Under the pieces are notes generated by a model, which saw only the letters and a list, made by a program, of their open reading frames with translations, was not told the DNA's origin and ran no database searches. From Marvania coccoides (lineage: Eukaryota > Chlorophyta > Trebouxiophyceae > Chlorellales > Chlorellaceae): 64,000 nucleotides of DNA. The position numbers were made by a program, and so were the translations under genes. Location: the NCBI GenBank assembly GCA_963854735.1, contig OY978097.1:682001-746000 (forward strand), given 5' to 3'. Shown here piece after piece: positions 1 through 10,300 of this stretch. How positions within the stretch are numbered: position 1 is the stretch's first letter; every line of letters begins with the position of its first letter.

Positions 1-541
1 CGTCTGCTGGGTTGGAAAACACTTCGTAGCCGGCCGTGGGGATGTTATACTTGCGCAGGAGGTCCTTCATGAAGGCCTTGCTGCCCTCCAGCTGCGCGGC
101 AGCGGCGGAGGGGCCAAAAGCGGTGATGCCGGCGGCCTCCAAAGAATCGACCAGACCTTCGACTAAAGGCTGCTCTGGGCCCACCAGAACGAAGCCCACG
201 CGCTTTTCTCGGCAAAAGTCGATGATAGCTTTGTGGTTGGAGGGGTTGAGGGAGGGGAGGGTGGTCATATTGGGCTCCAGTTGCGTTCCGGCGTTACCAG
301 GGGCAACGAAAAGACGGCTTACGCCAGGAGATTGAGCAATCTTCCAAGCCAGAGCATGCTCCCGCCCCCCGCTGCCGATTATGAGCACGTTGGAGAGGTC
401 GGCAGCGGAAGCAGCGGCGGTGATGGGGCGAACGGCGGCGGGCCGGCGGTGGTGGAGCCTGGAGGGGGCCAGGTGTAGGCGGGCGGCGCATCGGGATGTG
501 ATGCGGGATGTGCTGCCCAGGAAGGCGTGTGGCGGCTGCAT
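1..541 (-). CDS. PUR2: Phosphoribosylamine-glycine ligase (GARS), 5' part, plastid-targeted
   Basis: Makes glycinamide ribonucleotide, the second step of de novo purine synthesis, from phosphoribosylamine, glycine and ATP. The gene runs off the left edge, so about 180 N-terminal residues are visible without an intron. ATG at 541 opens a roughly 46-residue Arg/Ser/Ala/His-rich leader (MQPPHAFLGSTSRITSRCAA...) typical of a chloroplast transit peptide. Then come the GARS N-domain motifs NVLIIGSGGREHALAWKI, APGNAG, VGPEQPLVEGLVD and AFGPSAAAAQLEGSKAFMKD, the last leading into the ATP-grasp domain. Whether the gene is a monofunctional ligase or a fusion cannot be told from this end. It is divergent from the cap methyltransferase gene, with 232 bases between the two starts. 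The identity is secure; the plastid location is inferred from the leader. Confidence 0.93.
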   Translation of the reverse strand, partial: MQPPHAFLGSTSRITSRCAARLHLAPSRLHHRRPAAVRPITAAASAADLSNVLIIGSGGREHALAWKIAQSPGVSRLFVAPGNAGTQLEPNMTTLPSLNPSNHKAIIDFCREKRVGFVLVGPEQPLVEGLVDSLEAAGITAFGPSAAAAQLEGSKAFMKDLLRKYNIPTAGYEVFSNPAD

Positions 542-773
542 CTGAAATAAATTTTGCAGCGAACCAGAACACAGGAAATTATAATCAAATATTTTTGAAA
601 TTGAACAGCGATGGCAGCTGGTAATGGATTTTGGATGCGAATTCAGATTGTCCTAAAATAAATTGATTTTATTTGATGTTATATTGCATGCATACGCACG
701 AGAAAACTCAAGCGAGCCTGTTGAAGAACGAAATTTTCAATTGTAGCACATGTTAAGTTATCTTATCGTCACA

Positions 774-2073
774 ATGGACCTCAAAGCTCTAGAATACACG
801 CGCGACCATTACAATCGCCACGCCAATCAGTTTGTCGATACCAATGAAGCCTTGCAAGCTCGCGCAACGGGGGCCAGCGCCCCTCTCAAGAAGTTCCACA
901 ACTCCATCAAGCGCAAAATGATCGAAATGTGAGCAGCAGAGCCCGAGATTTTTCTCCCTACACAAAAATTTCAAAAATGTGATCCTGAATGCCTACAGGT
1001 TTGCATGGGAGGCAGATGCGCTGCTGGACCTGTGCTGTGGGCGTGGAGGCGACATCTGGAAGTGGTTTGACGCCCGCATCAAGTACATCAAGGGCATCGA
1101 CCTTTCTCCAGGCGAAGTGGCAGAGGCCCGGCAACGCTACTCAGAATCTGCTGCCAAGGCCGCCGCCAAGGCCGCCAGGAGCGGTGGCGTCGTCACCCAG
1201 TGCGAGTTCGAAGACACCCCCAACCTGGGCCTAACGGAATGGAAAGAACCGCGGCAGTACGATGCCGTGACATGCATGTTTGCACTGCACTACTTTTTTG
1301 TGTCGGAGCCGGCGCTGCGGCGGTTCCTGGAGAACGTGGCGCTGAACTTGAAAGAGGGGGGCTATTTTTTCGGCACCGTCCCCGACGGGAAGCGCATCAA
1401 CGAGTGCATCCGCTCCTCCAAGGTCTTCGACTCGCCTATGCTTCGCATCGAAGCTCACTGGGAGGGGCAGCCCTCTACCTTTGGCAGCCCCTACATCTGC
1501 GCCATTGGCGACACCGTGACGGGCGGAGAGCAGGGCACGAAGGGCTCCTTCGAGTACTTGGTGTACCGTAACGTCCTGGAGGGCGTAGCGGCGCGGTACG
1601 GCCTGAAACCGGTAGTACGGTACGGAGATGCGCAGCTGAAGGACATGTTTGACCCCGCGGACGATAATGCGCTGTTCAAGCACTTCAATCCGTCGTTTCC
1701 TGAGAGCGATGAGTCGTTGGAGCGCGCCAGCCGGCTTTTCACCGCTTTTGCCTTCCAAAAGGTGACGGGGGGCGGCCCTGCGGCACCGCCGCCGCCGCGA
1801 GGGGCCAAGCCGCTGCTGAAGCGGCATTTTGAGGGTGCGGCAGCGGGGGCAGCGGCGGAGACAGCAGCAGTGGAGCCGCCTGCGCAGCGGCAGAAGCAGG
1901 AGGACGCGGCAGATGGAGAAGGGGTTGAGAAGCCAAAGGCGACATTTAAGCGGCCACTCATAAGGAGAAGAGTGGGCGGCAGTGCACCGGCAGCGGGAGC
2001 AGCGGCAGCGGGAGAAGGCGAAGCGGCGCAGCAGCAGCAGGAAGAAGGTCCCCCACCACCGCCACAGGCATGA
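774..2073 (+). CDS. CMT1: mRNA cap guanine-N7 methyltransferase
   Basis: Exons 774-928 and 999-2073 give 409 residues. The enzyme methylates the guanine of the mRNA cap in the nucleus (Abd1/RNMT family). The family start HYNRHANQF is followed by the conserved KKFHNSIKRKMI helix. The AdoMet-binding motif LLDLCCGRGGDIWKW lies near residue 59, the acidic turn IKGIDLSPGEVAEA follows, and the substrate-side CMFALHYFF is near 145. The intron interrupts an ATG codon (AT|G) and leads straight into FAWEADALLDL, which fits the family. An in-frame GTT-free start at 774 is preferred over the ATG at 750 because the family begins close to this point. The last 130 or so residues are Ala/Pro/Gln-rich and low in complexity, with basic patches; this tail is not part of the catalytic fold. 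Confidence 0.93.
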
Positions 2074-2212
2074 AGTGCGCACTAATTAATGAATGATTTC
2101 ATGGTTTGATACTATTAAGTTTACAGTTATTCGAGAGAATTAAATATTAGGCCAAGGGAGGAGTCGAGCACTGCCGCATTCATTCAAAATCCCGGTTATT
2201 ATTTCTTTATTT

Positions 2213-4145
2213 TCATTGCAATTCTTCTTCTTTCGCCCAGTCTTTCAGCACCCTCTCCGCCGTGAGTTTCGCCCCAATGAAGCACAGAGGCACGCCGTTG
2301 CCAGGCCGAGTGCCTGCCCCCACAAAGTACAGTCCCTTCACGCTGTCCTCTTTATTCCCCGGGCGGAACAAACTCAGCTGCCCAAGCCCGTGCGACAGCC
2401 CAAACGCTGCCCCGTATTGCAAACCGTACTGCACACCGTACTGCTGTGGAGTGTACACCAGCTCTTTTTCAATCATAGGGGCCACGTCGCCAACTCCAGC
2501 GTCCATAAAAGCCCCCAGAACGCGCCGCCGGCCTTCTTCCACCAGCGCATCGTAGTCATCACTGCTGCGGCGTTGCATATTGGCCACCGGCAGCAACACC
2601 ATCACGCTCTCGCATCCAGGCGGGGCCGCAGTGGGGTCGGTCCGGTTGGGGACGTGGCAATAAAAGTTTGGGTAGCGTGCGAACTCCTCTGGCGCAGCAG
2701 CAGGCCGCCACGCCTTTTCAAACTGCTCCGATAAAAATACGTTGTGGTGGAGCAACTCCGGCAGCTCCCCGCGGACGCACCAGTTGAAGGCAATCACGCC
2801 ATTGCTGTAGTCCAGCTTCTTCAGGCGCTCGGTCTTCTGACGGAGGTGCCCGGTTATGTCTTCGGCGGCCTCTGGCGCTCGGATTAAAGGATAGGCGGCA
2901 GGAAGGTCCCTGTTGCACACCACGACGTCTGCAGGAATAAAATCTCCGTTGCTGGTGGAAACTCCGGCGATTTCTCCTGCTGCATCCACCTCAATCGCTG
3001 CCACTTCGACGTTGGTTTGAATTTTTACTCCGCAGGCTTGAGCTGCCTCGGCCAGGGCGTCTCGGATGGCTGCAAAGCCGCCCTTGGGGTACCAAACTCC
3101 GTCTGTGAGCTCGGTGCCGGCTAGCAAGGAGAACACGGCGGGGGCGGAACCTGGAGATAAACCCACGTAGAGATCCTGATTTTTTTTGGGTCGAGAAAAA
3201 GAAAGAAAATGTAATGAGAAAAGGTAAAATTAACCTTTCTTTTAAATTAAATTGAGTAAATTGCAAAAATGCGAGGAAAAAGATATAAAAACTTAATGAA
3301 TTAATATTCTTGCCTGGAACGTGAAAGCAGCTCTGAGGCGCTGGTCCTTGAAGAAACCTCGCATCACCATGTCATGGGGCCCTAGCAACCGCCAGGGATT
3401 GATGTTGGGGATCTGCGGCAGCAGGTCCAGCAGCCCTTTGGCATCCTGCAGCTCGGTGAAATCCCTATCGATAAAGAAAGGAACCCCTAGCTCTAGATGA
3501 TTGCGCGCCATTTTGAGAAACTCCCGGTAGCCGTTGCCGGCGCCAGGCTCCAGCGCTTCCAGCTGCGCGGCCATGGCGTCAGCGTCGTTGATCAGGTCGA
3601 CTCGAAAAGAAGGAGTGGCTGGGAAATGCACACGGTAGGCGGCTGGCTGCACCCTGAGCAGCTCCACTCGCTCCGACAGCGGCGCTCCCAGCGCCGCGAA
3701 GGTCTCTCCGTACTTCTGGGGGAACAGCAGCAGCGAAGGACCTGCGATGAAAAAGAAGAAAAATCTTAGTTTATTTGTTGTTGCCTGGTAACTAACTATC
3801 AATATTAGGGTGATTATTATTGTTTGACTTCTTACCTGTATCGAAGCGCCACTCGTCTAAGTGGATGGACTGCATGCGGCCCCCAATGCACTCGTTCTTT
3901 TCCAGGAGAGAAACTGAGCATCCCGCTTTGGCCATTCGCCCTGCCACCGCCAGCCCCCCAACGCCGCCCCCTACCACCACCACCTGTTTAGGGGTGTCAG
4001 TGGCAGCTGCAGCGCATCGAACGGAATGGAGACAAGCGGGAGAGCGAGTTCTTCTTAATGTTTGAACGGCGGCGGGGAATTGAAAGATTCGAGGGGAAGA
4101 ATGAGAATTTCTGAATTGCTGCATGTCGGGGCGATATGTTAACAT
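2213..4145 (-). CDS. CrtI-type FAD-dependent carotenoid desaturase-like protein, plastid
   Basis: Exons 4145-3836, 3741-3314 and 3175-2213 (minus strand) give 566 residues, or 559 if the ATG at 4124 is used. After a leader rich in Arg/Ser comes the dinucleotide-binding start VVVVGGGVGGLAVAGRMA with a downstream ECIGGRM, then FDTGPSLLLFPQKY and AFTFQDLYVGLSPGSAPAVF. Near the C-terminus is GLYFVGAGTRPGNGVP, close to the bacterial phytoene desaturase signature but with Arg where His is usual. This resembles the bacterial CrtI branch retained in plants rather than the plant PDS/ZDS desaturases. Substrate and direction (desaturase, isomerase or other) cannot be deduced. The second intron has a GC donor (CAG|GCAAGA), fixed by the conserved FQ|DLY join. 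Confidence 0.82.
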
Positions 4146-4522
4146 TTCCGGGTTATTTTTGAACACAGTTCATAGGAGATAGAATGTCGTAACAGTTGTG
4201 GGTGGCAATTTTGATTGACAAATGTCAAGTGCTTTGCAGAGGAGCAGGCAAGGAGGGTATCGGGCTCTACGACGTGTTCATCTCGTGCAGAAGTAATGCA
4301 ATGTGAAGGGTTGGGCGGAATAAAGTGAATGCTAGAAAACATTTGCCTTTCAACGGCGAGGGAGCAAGGGATCCCTTCGCCGGAGCTTGATCATCATTAT
4401 TTGAAAATTTTATTTTGATATCACAATAGAAGAGGTTTTTTTATTTTGATATCACGGGTTTTATTGCCTTAGAACAACGCAAAGTAAAATAAAAAACGAG
4501 TTCACAAAGCCACAAAATATAA
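4146..4522. other. Divergent intergenic region, CrtI-like / TVP23
   Basis: This AT-rich stretch separates two divergent starts and should hold both promoters. I see no further gene, clear TATA box or RNA structure in it. Confidence 0.5.
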
Positions 4523-5304
4523 ATGCCTGACGCGGATACGAATGCCCCTGCGCATCCAACAGCAGGCTTCTTCTTGCTGCTGTTTAAAGGAGTGGCAATG
4601 GCGTTCTACATCCTGTGTACGTGTTCCCCACTTATAAAGGTCTCAACTTTGTAGTTGGCTAACACGCTTTTACTTCTCCCCTGCAGGCGGCATATTCCCG
4701 TTCAACTTCATTGTGAACTTCTGCGTCGTCACCTTTCTGCTGGTCTGCGATTTCTGGACAGTGAGTGGCTTCGCTGCTTCTTCACCTCCGCCGTTGAAAT
4801 TTTTCTCTGCACTCTCTCTTCCCTTTCTTACTACATTTCCCCCTCTCTTTTCTTTCTTTTCTCCCCGTTATCAACCTGACGCACTCTCGTTTCCTCCCAC
4901 CACTAAACCTACTTCATCTTCCCCTTCAGGTAAAGAACGTGTCTGGGCGGCTGATGGTGGGCCTGCGGTGGTGGAACGAGGTGTCAGAAACGGGGGGCAA
5001 CGAGTGGAAGTTCGAGTCGCTGCAGGAGGGGCAGCGGGGGGTGAACAAGAGCGACTCTCGGACGTTTTGGGCGGTGCTCTACGCCGCTCCGGTAATCTGG
5101 GTAATGCTGGGCATTATTGCGTTTTTGAAGCTGAATGTGGACTACCTGCTGCTTGTGGTGATTGCGGTGCTGCTGAGCGGGGCCAACCTGGTGGGCTATG
5201 TCAAGTGCTCAAAGGCAGCGCAGAACCAGCTCCAGGGGATGCAGGGCTACCTGCGCACGCAGCTGTTCACGCAGGGCTTGAAGGCCTACTTTGGCGGGAA
5301 TTAA
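4523..5304 (+). CDS. TVP23: Golgi membrane protein TVP23 (FAM18/ECHIDNA)
   Basis: Exons 4523-4616, 4687-4760 and 4930-5304 give 180 residues, the normal family size. TVP23/ECHIDNA is a small trans-Golgi membrane protein involved in vesicle traffic. Family landmarks appear in order: [40 protein letters not shown] (ending WNEV), the acidic GGNEWKFESL, then DSRTFW and a long hydrophobic stretch (APVIWVMLGIIAFL and YLLLVVIAVLL) ending GANLVGYVKCSKAA. About four membrane segments are evident. The joins reconstitute Cys (T|GC) and the T|V of FWTVKN, so all three exons are secure. The gene is co-directional with DHS 338 bases downstream. Confidence 0.94.
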
Positions 5305-5641
5305 TTGAGGAGAAATTTAATGTTTTTTTGAATGTATAAATATACTTTTTTTCCTGTTCGCAGCGTGAGTATAAAAAAATTGTAAGATTTTAGGCCAAAT
5401 TCTGCCGCAGGGTGCTGTCAATGCTCTTGAAATGTAGCATCTGCTTGTTGAAGTCCATATCAAACCACTTTTGCCTTAATCGAACGCACCAGCCCTCGAA
5501 AACTGTCGACAGCAAGTTCGAAATTTCTTCTTTACCCCTCACCTGATTTATTTTTAGCAGCCTTGTTAAATTCACCTATAAAAATATATTGCAAATACTA
5601 ATTAAACTTAAAATTTGGGCCGCCGCCGGCTCCTTTTCAAA
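5305..5641. other. Intergenic TVP23-DHS; small minus-strand reading frame
   Basis: AT-rich spacer. On the minus strand, 5575-5390 is open for 61 codons (QMLHFKSIDSTLRQNLA near its end) but has no ATG. It begins at a possible 3' splice site (TATAG|GTGAAT). It could be the last exon of a small antisense gene, but I found no convincing upstream exon, so it is not called as a gene. Confidence 0.3.
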
Positions 5642-6891
5642 ATGGCCGAACAAATTGCAAATCCAGCGAATTGCATACCCGAAACAGCTTCGCAGGTACG
5701 TTTTTCTGCGTGCAGTAACAACCCATTGGGCGTTTAAAACCCCAGCATCCATGCAGCCGAATGCACTGTCTTACTCTTGTCTGAATGAATGCCTTTATGC
5801 CCCGTTGCTTGCAGGCCGTCCTGGTGCCCTCAGAGCAGCTCCCAGAGGACGCCATTGAGATCAGAGGACACGAATTCAACACCGGCTCCGACATCGACGC
5901 CGTCATGGCCTCCATGCTGCGCACAGGGCTGCAGGCCACCGCCTTGGGTCAAGCTATCGATGAAGTCAACCGCATGCTCAATTGGAGGCTCTCCCAGGAG
6001 CCGCTGCTGCCAGACGACCCCTGCCCCGACCCCGCCCAACGCGCACAGGTCCGCTGCAAGATGTTCCTCGGCTACACCTCCAATTTGGTCTCAGCGGGAG
6101 TGAGGGAGCATATTAGATACGTAGTGGAGCATAAACTGGTGGATGTGGTGGTCACGACGGCTGGGGGCATCGAAGAGGATCTCATAAAGTGCATGGCCCC
6201 GACGTACGTGGGGGATTTTCAGCTGAAAGGCGCGGATCTGCGGCGGCGGGGGTTGAATCGAGTGGGCAACATGTTGGTGCCAAACAGCAACTACTGCGCG
6301 TTTGAGGACTGGGTGATGCCGATTCTGGACGCCATGACGGCGGAACAGACCAGCGACGGCGCCGTGTGGACCCCGTCACGAGTAATTGAGCGGCTAGGAC
6401 GAGAGATTGACCATCCAGATTCGATCTGCTACTGGGCGGCCAAAAACGGCATTCCCTTGTTTTGTCCGGCGCTCACCGACGGGTCTCTGGGTGATATGCT
6501 GTACTTCCACTCCTATAAGTCGGCCAACCCGCTGCGAATCGACATCGTAGAGGACATTCGGTTAATGAACGACCAGGCGCTGAAGGCGGCGCCGCGGAAG
6601 ACTGGGGTGGTCATTCTGGGCGGCGGGGTGCCCAAACATCACATCTGCAACGCCAATTTGATGAAGAACGGCGCGGATTTTGCGGTTTACCTGAACACCG
6701 CACAGGAGTTTGACGGCAGCGACAGTGGGGCGCGGCCGGACGAGGCGGTGAGCTGGGGGAAGATCAGGGCCGACGCCACGCCGGTGAAGGTGTGTGGGGA
6801 CGCCAGCATCCTGTTCCCGCTGCTAGTGAGCCAGACGTTCGCCAAAGAAGTGGAAAAGAGGAAGAACGAGGAAGACGACAGTACTCCTTGA
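5642..6891 (+). CDS. DHS: Deoxyhypusine synthase
   Basis: Exons 5642-5695 and 5815-6891 give 376 residues (human enzyme 369). It transfers an aminobutyl group from spermidine to one lysine of eIF5A in an NAD-dependent reaction, the first step of hypusine formation. Recognisable blocks are [53 protein letters not shown] and [20 protein letters not shown]. The active-site block holds [20 protein letters not shown] followed at once by WGKIRAD, whose Lys (about residue 335) corresponds to the human catalytic Lys329. The short first exon encodes only 18 residues (ATGGCCGAACAAAT...) and joins at a phase-0 CAG|GCC boundary. The C-terminus is charged (KRKNEEDD). Confidence 0.96.
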
Positions 6892-7090
6892 GGAGCTTTG
6901 GATGGGAGTGCGCTACTGTCTGGCTTCAAACATTTGTTTGAAAACGAGATTTTGAGCTATTGGTTGGTTCTTTATTTCATTTAATTCATGCTTCAGGTTT
7001 TTTAGCTTTGGAATATGTATTGGAAATTTTTAATTGGAAATTTAATTCAAGGAAAGTGTGTGCCTCTCTCCTTTGATATTGAAATGGCAA

Positions 7091-7357
7091 TCAAGAAAAA
7101 GCCTTCCCCAGAATCAGCATGCGCAGGTCCTCCACCAGCCAGGGCATGCAGCGCTGCAGGCACAGCAGCCCGGTGTGTACTTTATATTCTATTGTATTGG
7201 CGCCGACATCCAGTCTCGTGTGCAGCTTGTGCAGATCTTTTGGCGAGCGCTTCCACACCGCCAGCAGGGCGCGATCCAGACCGTTGCAGGGCATCGGGAT
7301 GTTTTCCCACTCGCGACAGTCTGCCTTTACCTCAATTGCGCACATAGCAACAACCAT
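7091..7357 (-). CDS. Possible 88-residue protein just downstream of NBAS, same strand
   Basis: The 486-base gap 6892-7377 holds one credible reading frame, on the NBAS strand. Its ATG at 7357 lies 20 nt after the NBAS stop codon. The protein looks natural rather than a shadow: balanced composition, five Cys, and segments such as WENIPMPCNGLDRALLAVW and LHTRLDVGANTIEYKVHTG. I do not recognise the family. It could be a second cistron on the NBAS mRNA, the end of an unrelated small gene, or chance. The rest of the gap (6892-7090) is AT-rich and shows nothing. Confidence 0.4.
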   Translation of the reverse strand: MVVAMCAIEVKADCREWENIPMPCNGLDRALLAVWKRSPKDLHKLHTRLDVGANTIEYKVHTGLLCLQRCMPWLVEDLRMLILGKAFS

Positions 7358-7377
7358 CCATTCATTTATTCATTCGG

Positions 7378-10300
7378 TCATTTCCGCTCTTCTTCCTCAC
7401 AAAACTGCCGCAGCGCCTCCGCCGCAGCTGCCGGAGCCCCACGCAGCACCGCCTCAGCGCAGTTCCTCACGCACACCGCCGCCGCCGCCGCAGGCTCCAG
7501 CTCAGTCGCCGTCAACTCCGCTTCTGCTGCTGCGCCCGCCCGCAGCAGCTTCTCAAGCACCGCTGCCCCGGAGTCCAAGACGCGCAGCAGTGGGTGCGTG
7601 CCCGCGTGCTCCATAGCAACCCAGTACGCCGTCGCGTACCGCCCAGCATGCACCAGCTGCGCGGCAGCTGCTGCAGCCAGCCCGCTGCGAGGCGGCATCG
7701 CAGTTTCGCCGCTGCTCCACATGGCGGGCTCCTCCCGCTGCAGCAGCGCCAGGCACAGGTGCTTGAGCGCCGCGGGGTTGCGCGCAGCTAGCCCTGCGAA
7801 GCGCTGTCTATGCAGCGCAGCAACCGCCAAAGCCGCCGCCCCCGGCAGCCCTGTCACGTCTTCTCCGCTGCCCAGCGACTGTATCCGGCTCCATGCGGCA
7901 TCGCAAAGCCGCGGGTACCGCGTCAACAGCGCCACGGCGGCTCCAGCTACCACCCCTTGCGCCGAATTGGCGATTTCTACCAACCTGCTCGCCTCTTCCT
8001 CCGTGACTAATCCTCCTGCTGAAGCAGCGGTGGGCCCGCACCCGGTATCCAGAGCTGCCAGAGCAGCGTCCAGGGCGCCTCGAGAGAGCAGCCCTCCTAC
8101 GCAGGCAGCCCACGCTCTGTGCATGTGATCTACACCGCAGCTGCTCTCTGCTTCTCCCTTTCCAGAAGAAAGAAACGCGCCGCCTAGAACCTCCGAGAGC
8201 ATCGTGGCCACAGCGGACAGTCTCTCCTCGCTGTCTGCCAGCTCCACGACGCGCATGGCTGCTGCTCCTGCCGTCTCCGGCGAACCAAAATCTGAGGCAG
8301 CAACGCCAGCCTGGTGCAGCGCCCCCGGCCAGGCTGCGGAGGCCAGCACCGAGGCGGCGCGGGAGTGCAGCAGGGCTTCTGCGTGGCTGTAAGCAGCTGC
8401 GGAAGAGCCGCCTTCGGGGGCCGACCACCCCCGCCACATTGTTGACCCCAGCAGGCCCAGCATCTGCAAAACCTGCAGGTGCGCCTCCGCAGCAGCAGCA
8501 GATGCGCCGTCTCCGGTCTGATGCTCCGACGCGTGCCGCTGCAGCATCCCCCAGAAGCGCTCTCTCGCGGCGTCAATTGCCTGCTGAAGGGGCGGCGCCG
8601 CTGGCGCCGCTTCTGGAGCTTCCAGCGCGCGAAGCACGCCGTAGAGGTTTTGAATGGCGTCTCCAGCAGAAAGAACGCTGCTGCTGTCGGTCCCTTCAAA
8701 CGCTGCCAGCGCCTCAGCTACAGCTGCCCCCGCTGCATCTTCAATGATGGACACAGCAGCAGCAGCACCTGATAGCGCAATGATGGGGAGACACGCTTGA
8801 GAAACGCAGAAGGCGTCTCGGGCGGGGGTGCCTGCTGCCAACAACTCAGAAAGAAAGTTCACCAGCTGATTCAGCTGAGAGTCTCCGCCCTTACTTTCTA
8901 GCTGCAGCAGCGCGTGCAACAGCCCCTGGAAGCCAGCGATCTGGGTTTCGCTGAGCTCGCACTCAGTCTGCACACGCAGCAGCACCGCCAGCCGCGTGCG
9001 TTCGCTTTTCAGCTTCGCCGCAGCAGCCAGTGCCTCTGGCGGCAAGTTTTCAGCCTCAAAGGCGGGGGATGCGGCGTCCAGGACGGCGAGACACTGATCC
9101 GGGGCCAGCAGCACATTGGAGAGGTGGTCGGGCAGTGTGGTGGGGAGAGGGCCCCCCATGCACGCGAAGAAAGCGGTGGCGGTGGCGTCAGCAGGCAAAG
9201 CGCCGGCAAACAGCGCAGCCAGCCGCTGCCGCTCCGCATCATCTGCGCTCTCCGCCACCGCCATCGCGGCCAACTCCCTGCACAGCGCAGCCACGTAAAC
9301 TGCGCTGGGCGTGGCTGGGTAGATAGATTTCGGCGCTGCAGCTTCGGGACAAACAGCGGCCACCAGAGCGGCGTGCTGCCGAGCTAGAGCATCCATAATG
9401 TACGCCAGCTGGAATGCGTTGCCTGCGTCCGCGTGTTCCGCCAGCTCCAGCAGCAGCAGCTCAGCGGCGTCTTCTTCAATATCACCAAGCTCCGGCGCCA
9501 TCCCTTCCTGCGTCAACCAAGCAGCCAGCAGCTCCACCGACGGCCTCACCATTACCTTTGCGTCGGCATCAGGGCAGCACGCGTCCAGGGAGTCAACAGC
9601 TTCTGCAAGCCCATTGCAGGCGGCAGCGGCGGCAGCGGCTGAAGACCCTTGCTCGTCTCCTTTTTTAGCAGCAGCCACCGCATCGCAGCCCTCCCCACAT
9701 AGCCGCAGCACCCAGCTCAACGAGTCTCTTCTAGCCGCATCCAGCTTCGTGTAAGCTTCAGTCAAGCACGCTGCTGCTGCTTCTCTTGGACAACTTTCCA
9801 GCAGTTGCGGCCACGCTGCGCTGAGGTCGCGCTGCGCCGGCTCCAAACTCCCGCTATCGCGGGTCATCACCGCCGTAGCATAAGCCAGTCGGACCTCCCC
9901 CTCTTCCACGTTGCATCTGCGGGCCAGGGCCAGCGCTTCGTCGAGACGGGAGCCGTTGCCTGCTGCGCCTGCTGCGATTGGCAACCCCGAAAGCGAAGCC
10001 AACGAGTCCGACTTTTTCCTGCTGGGGGTGCGCTGCAGCTCAGCCTGGTGCTCGGCTCCTGCAAGTGAAGCTGAGGGTGATTTTTTGCCGGCAGTCGGAG
10101 ATTTTTGCTGCTGCTGTTGTTGATGGGATGAATCTCGAGAAGGCGACGCTGCATCTCCCTCCTCAGTCGCAAAATCAGTATCTCCATTTCTGAAGGCTTC
10201 TTCTGCCGCGGACCCTGCTACAGCCGCAAGTTGCAGCACCACGCTGCGCTGTGCCGCAGCGCCCCCTTTCAACCACTCTCCAGCTGTCCATTGCCCAGGC

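Noticed and set aside
5390..5575. 61-codon minus-strand frame between TVP23 and DHS
   Set aside because: No ATG, and no upstream exon could be joined convincingly; kept only as a note in the gap entry.
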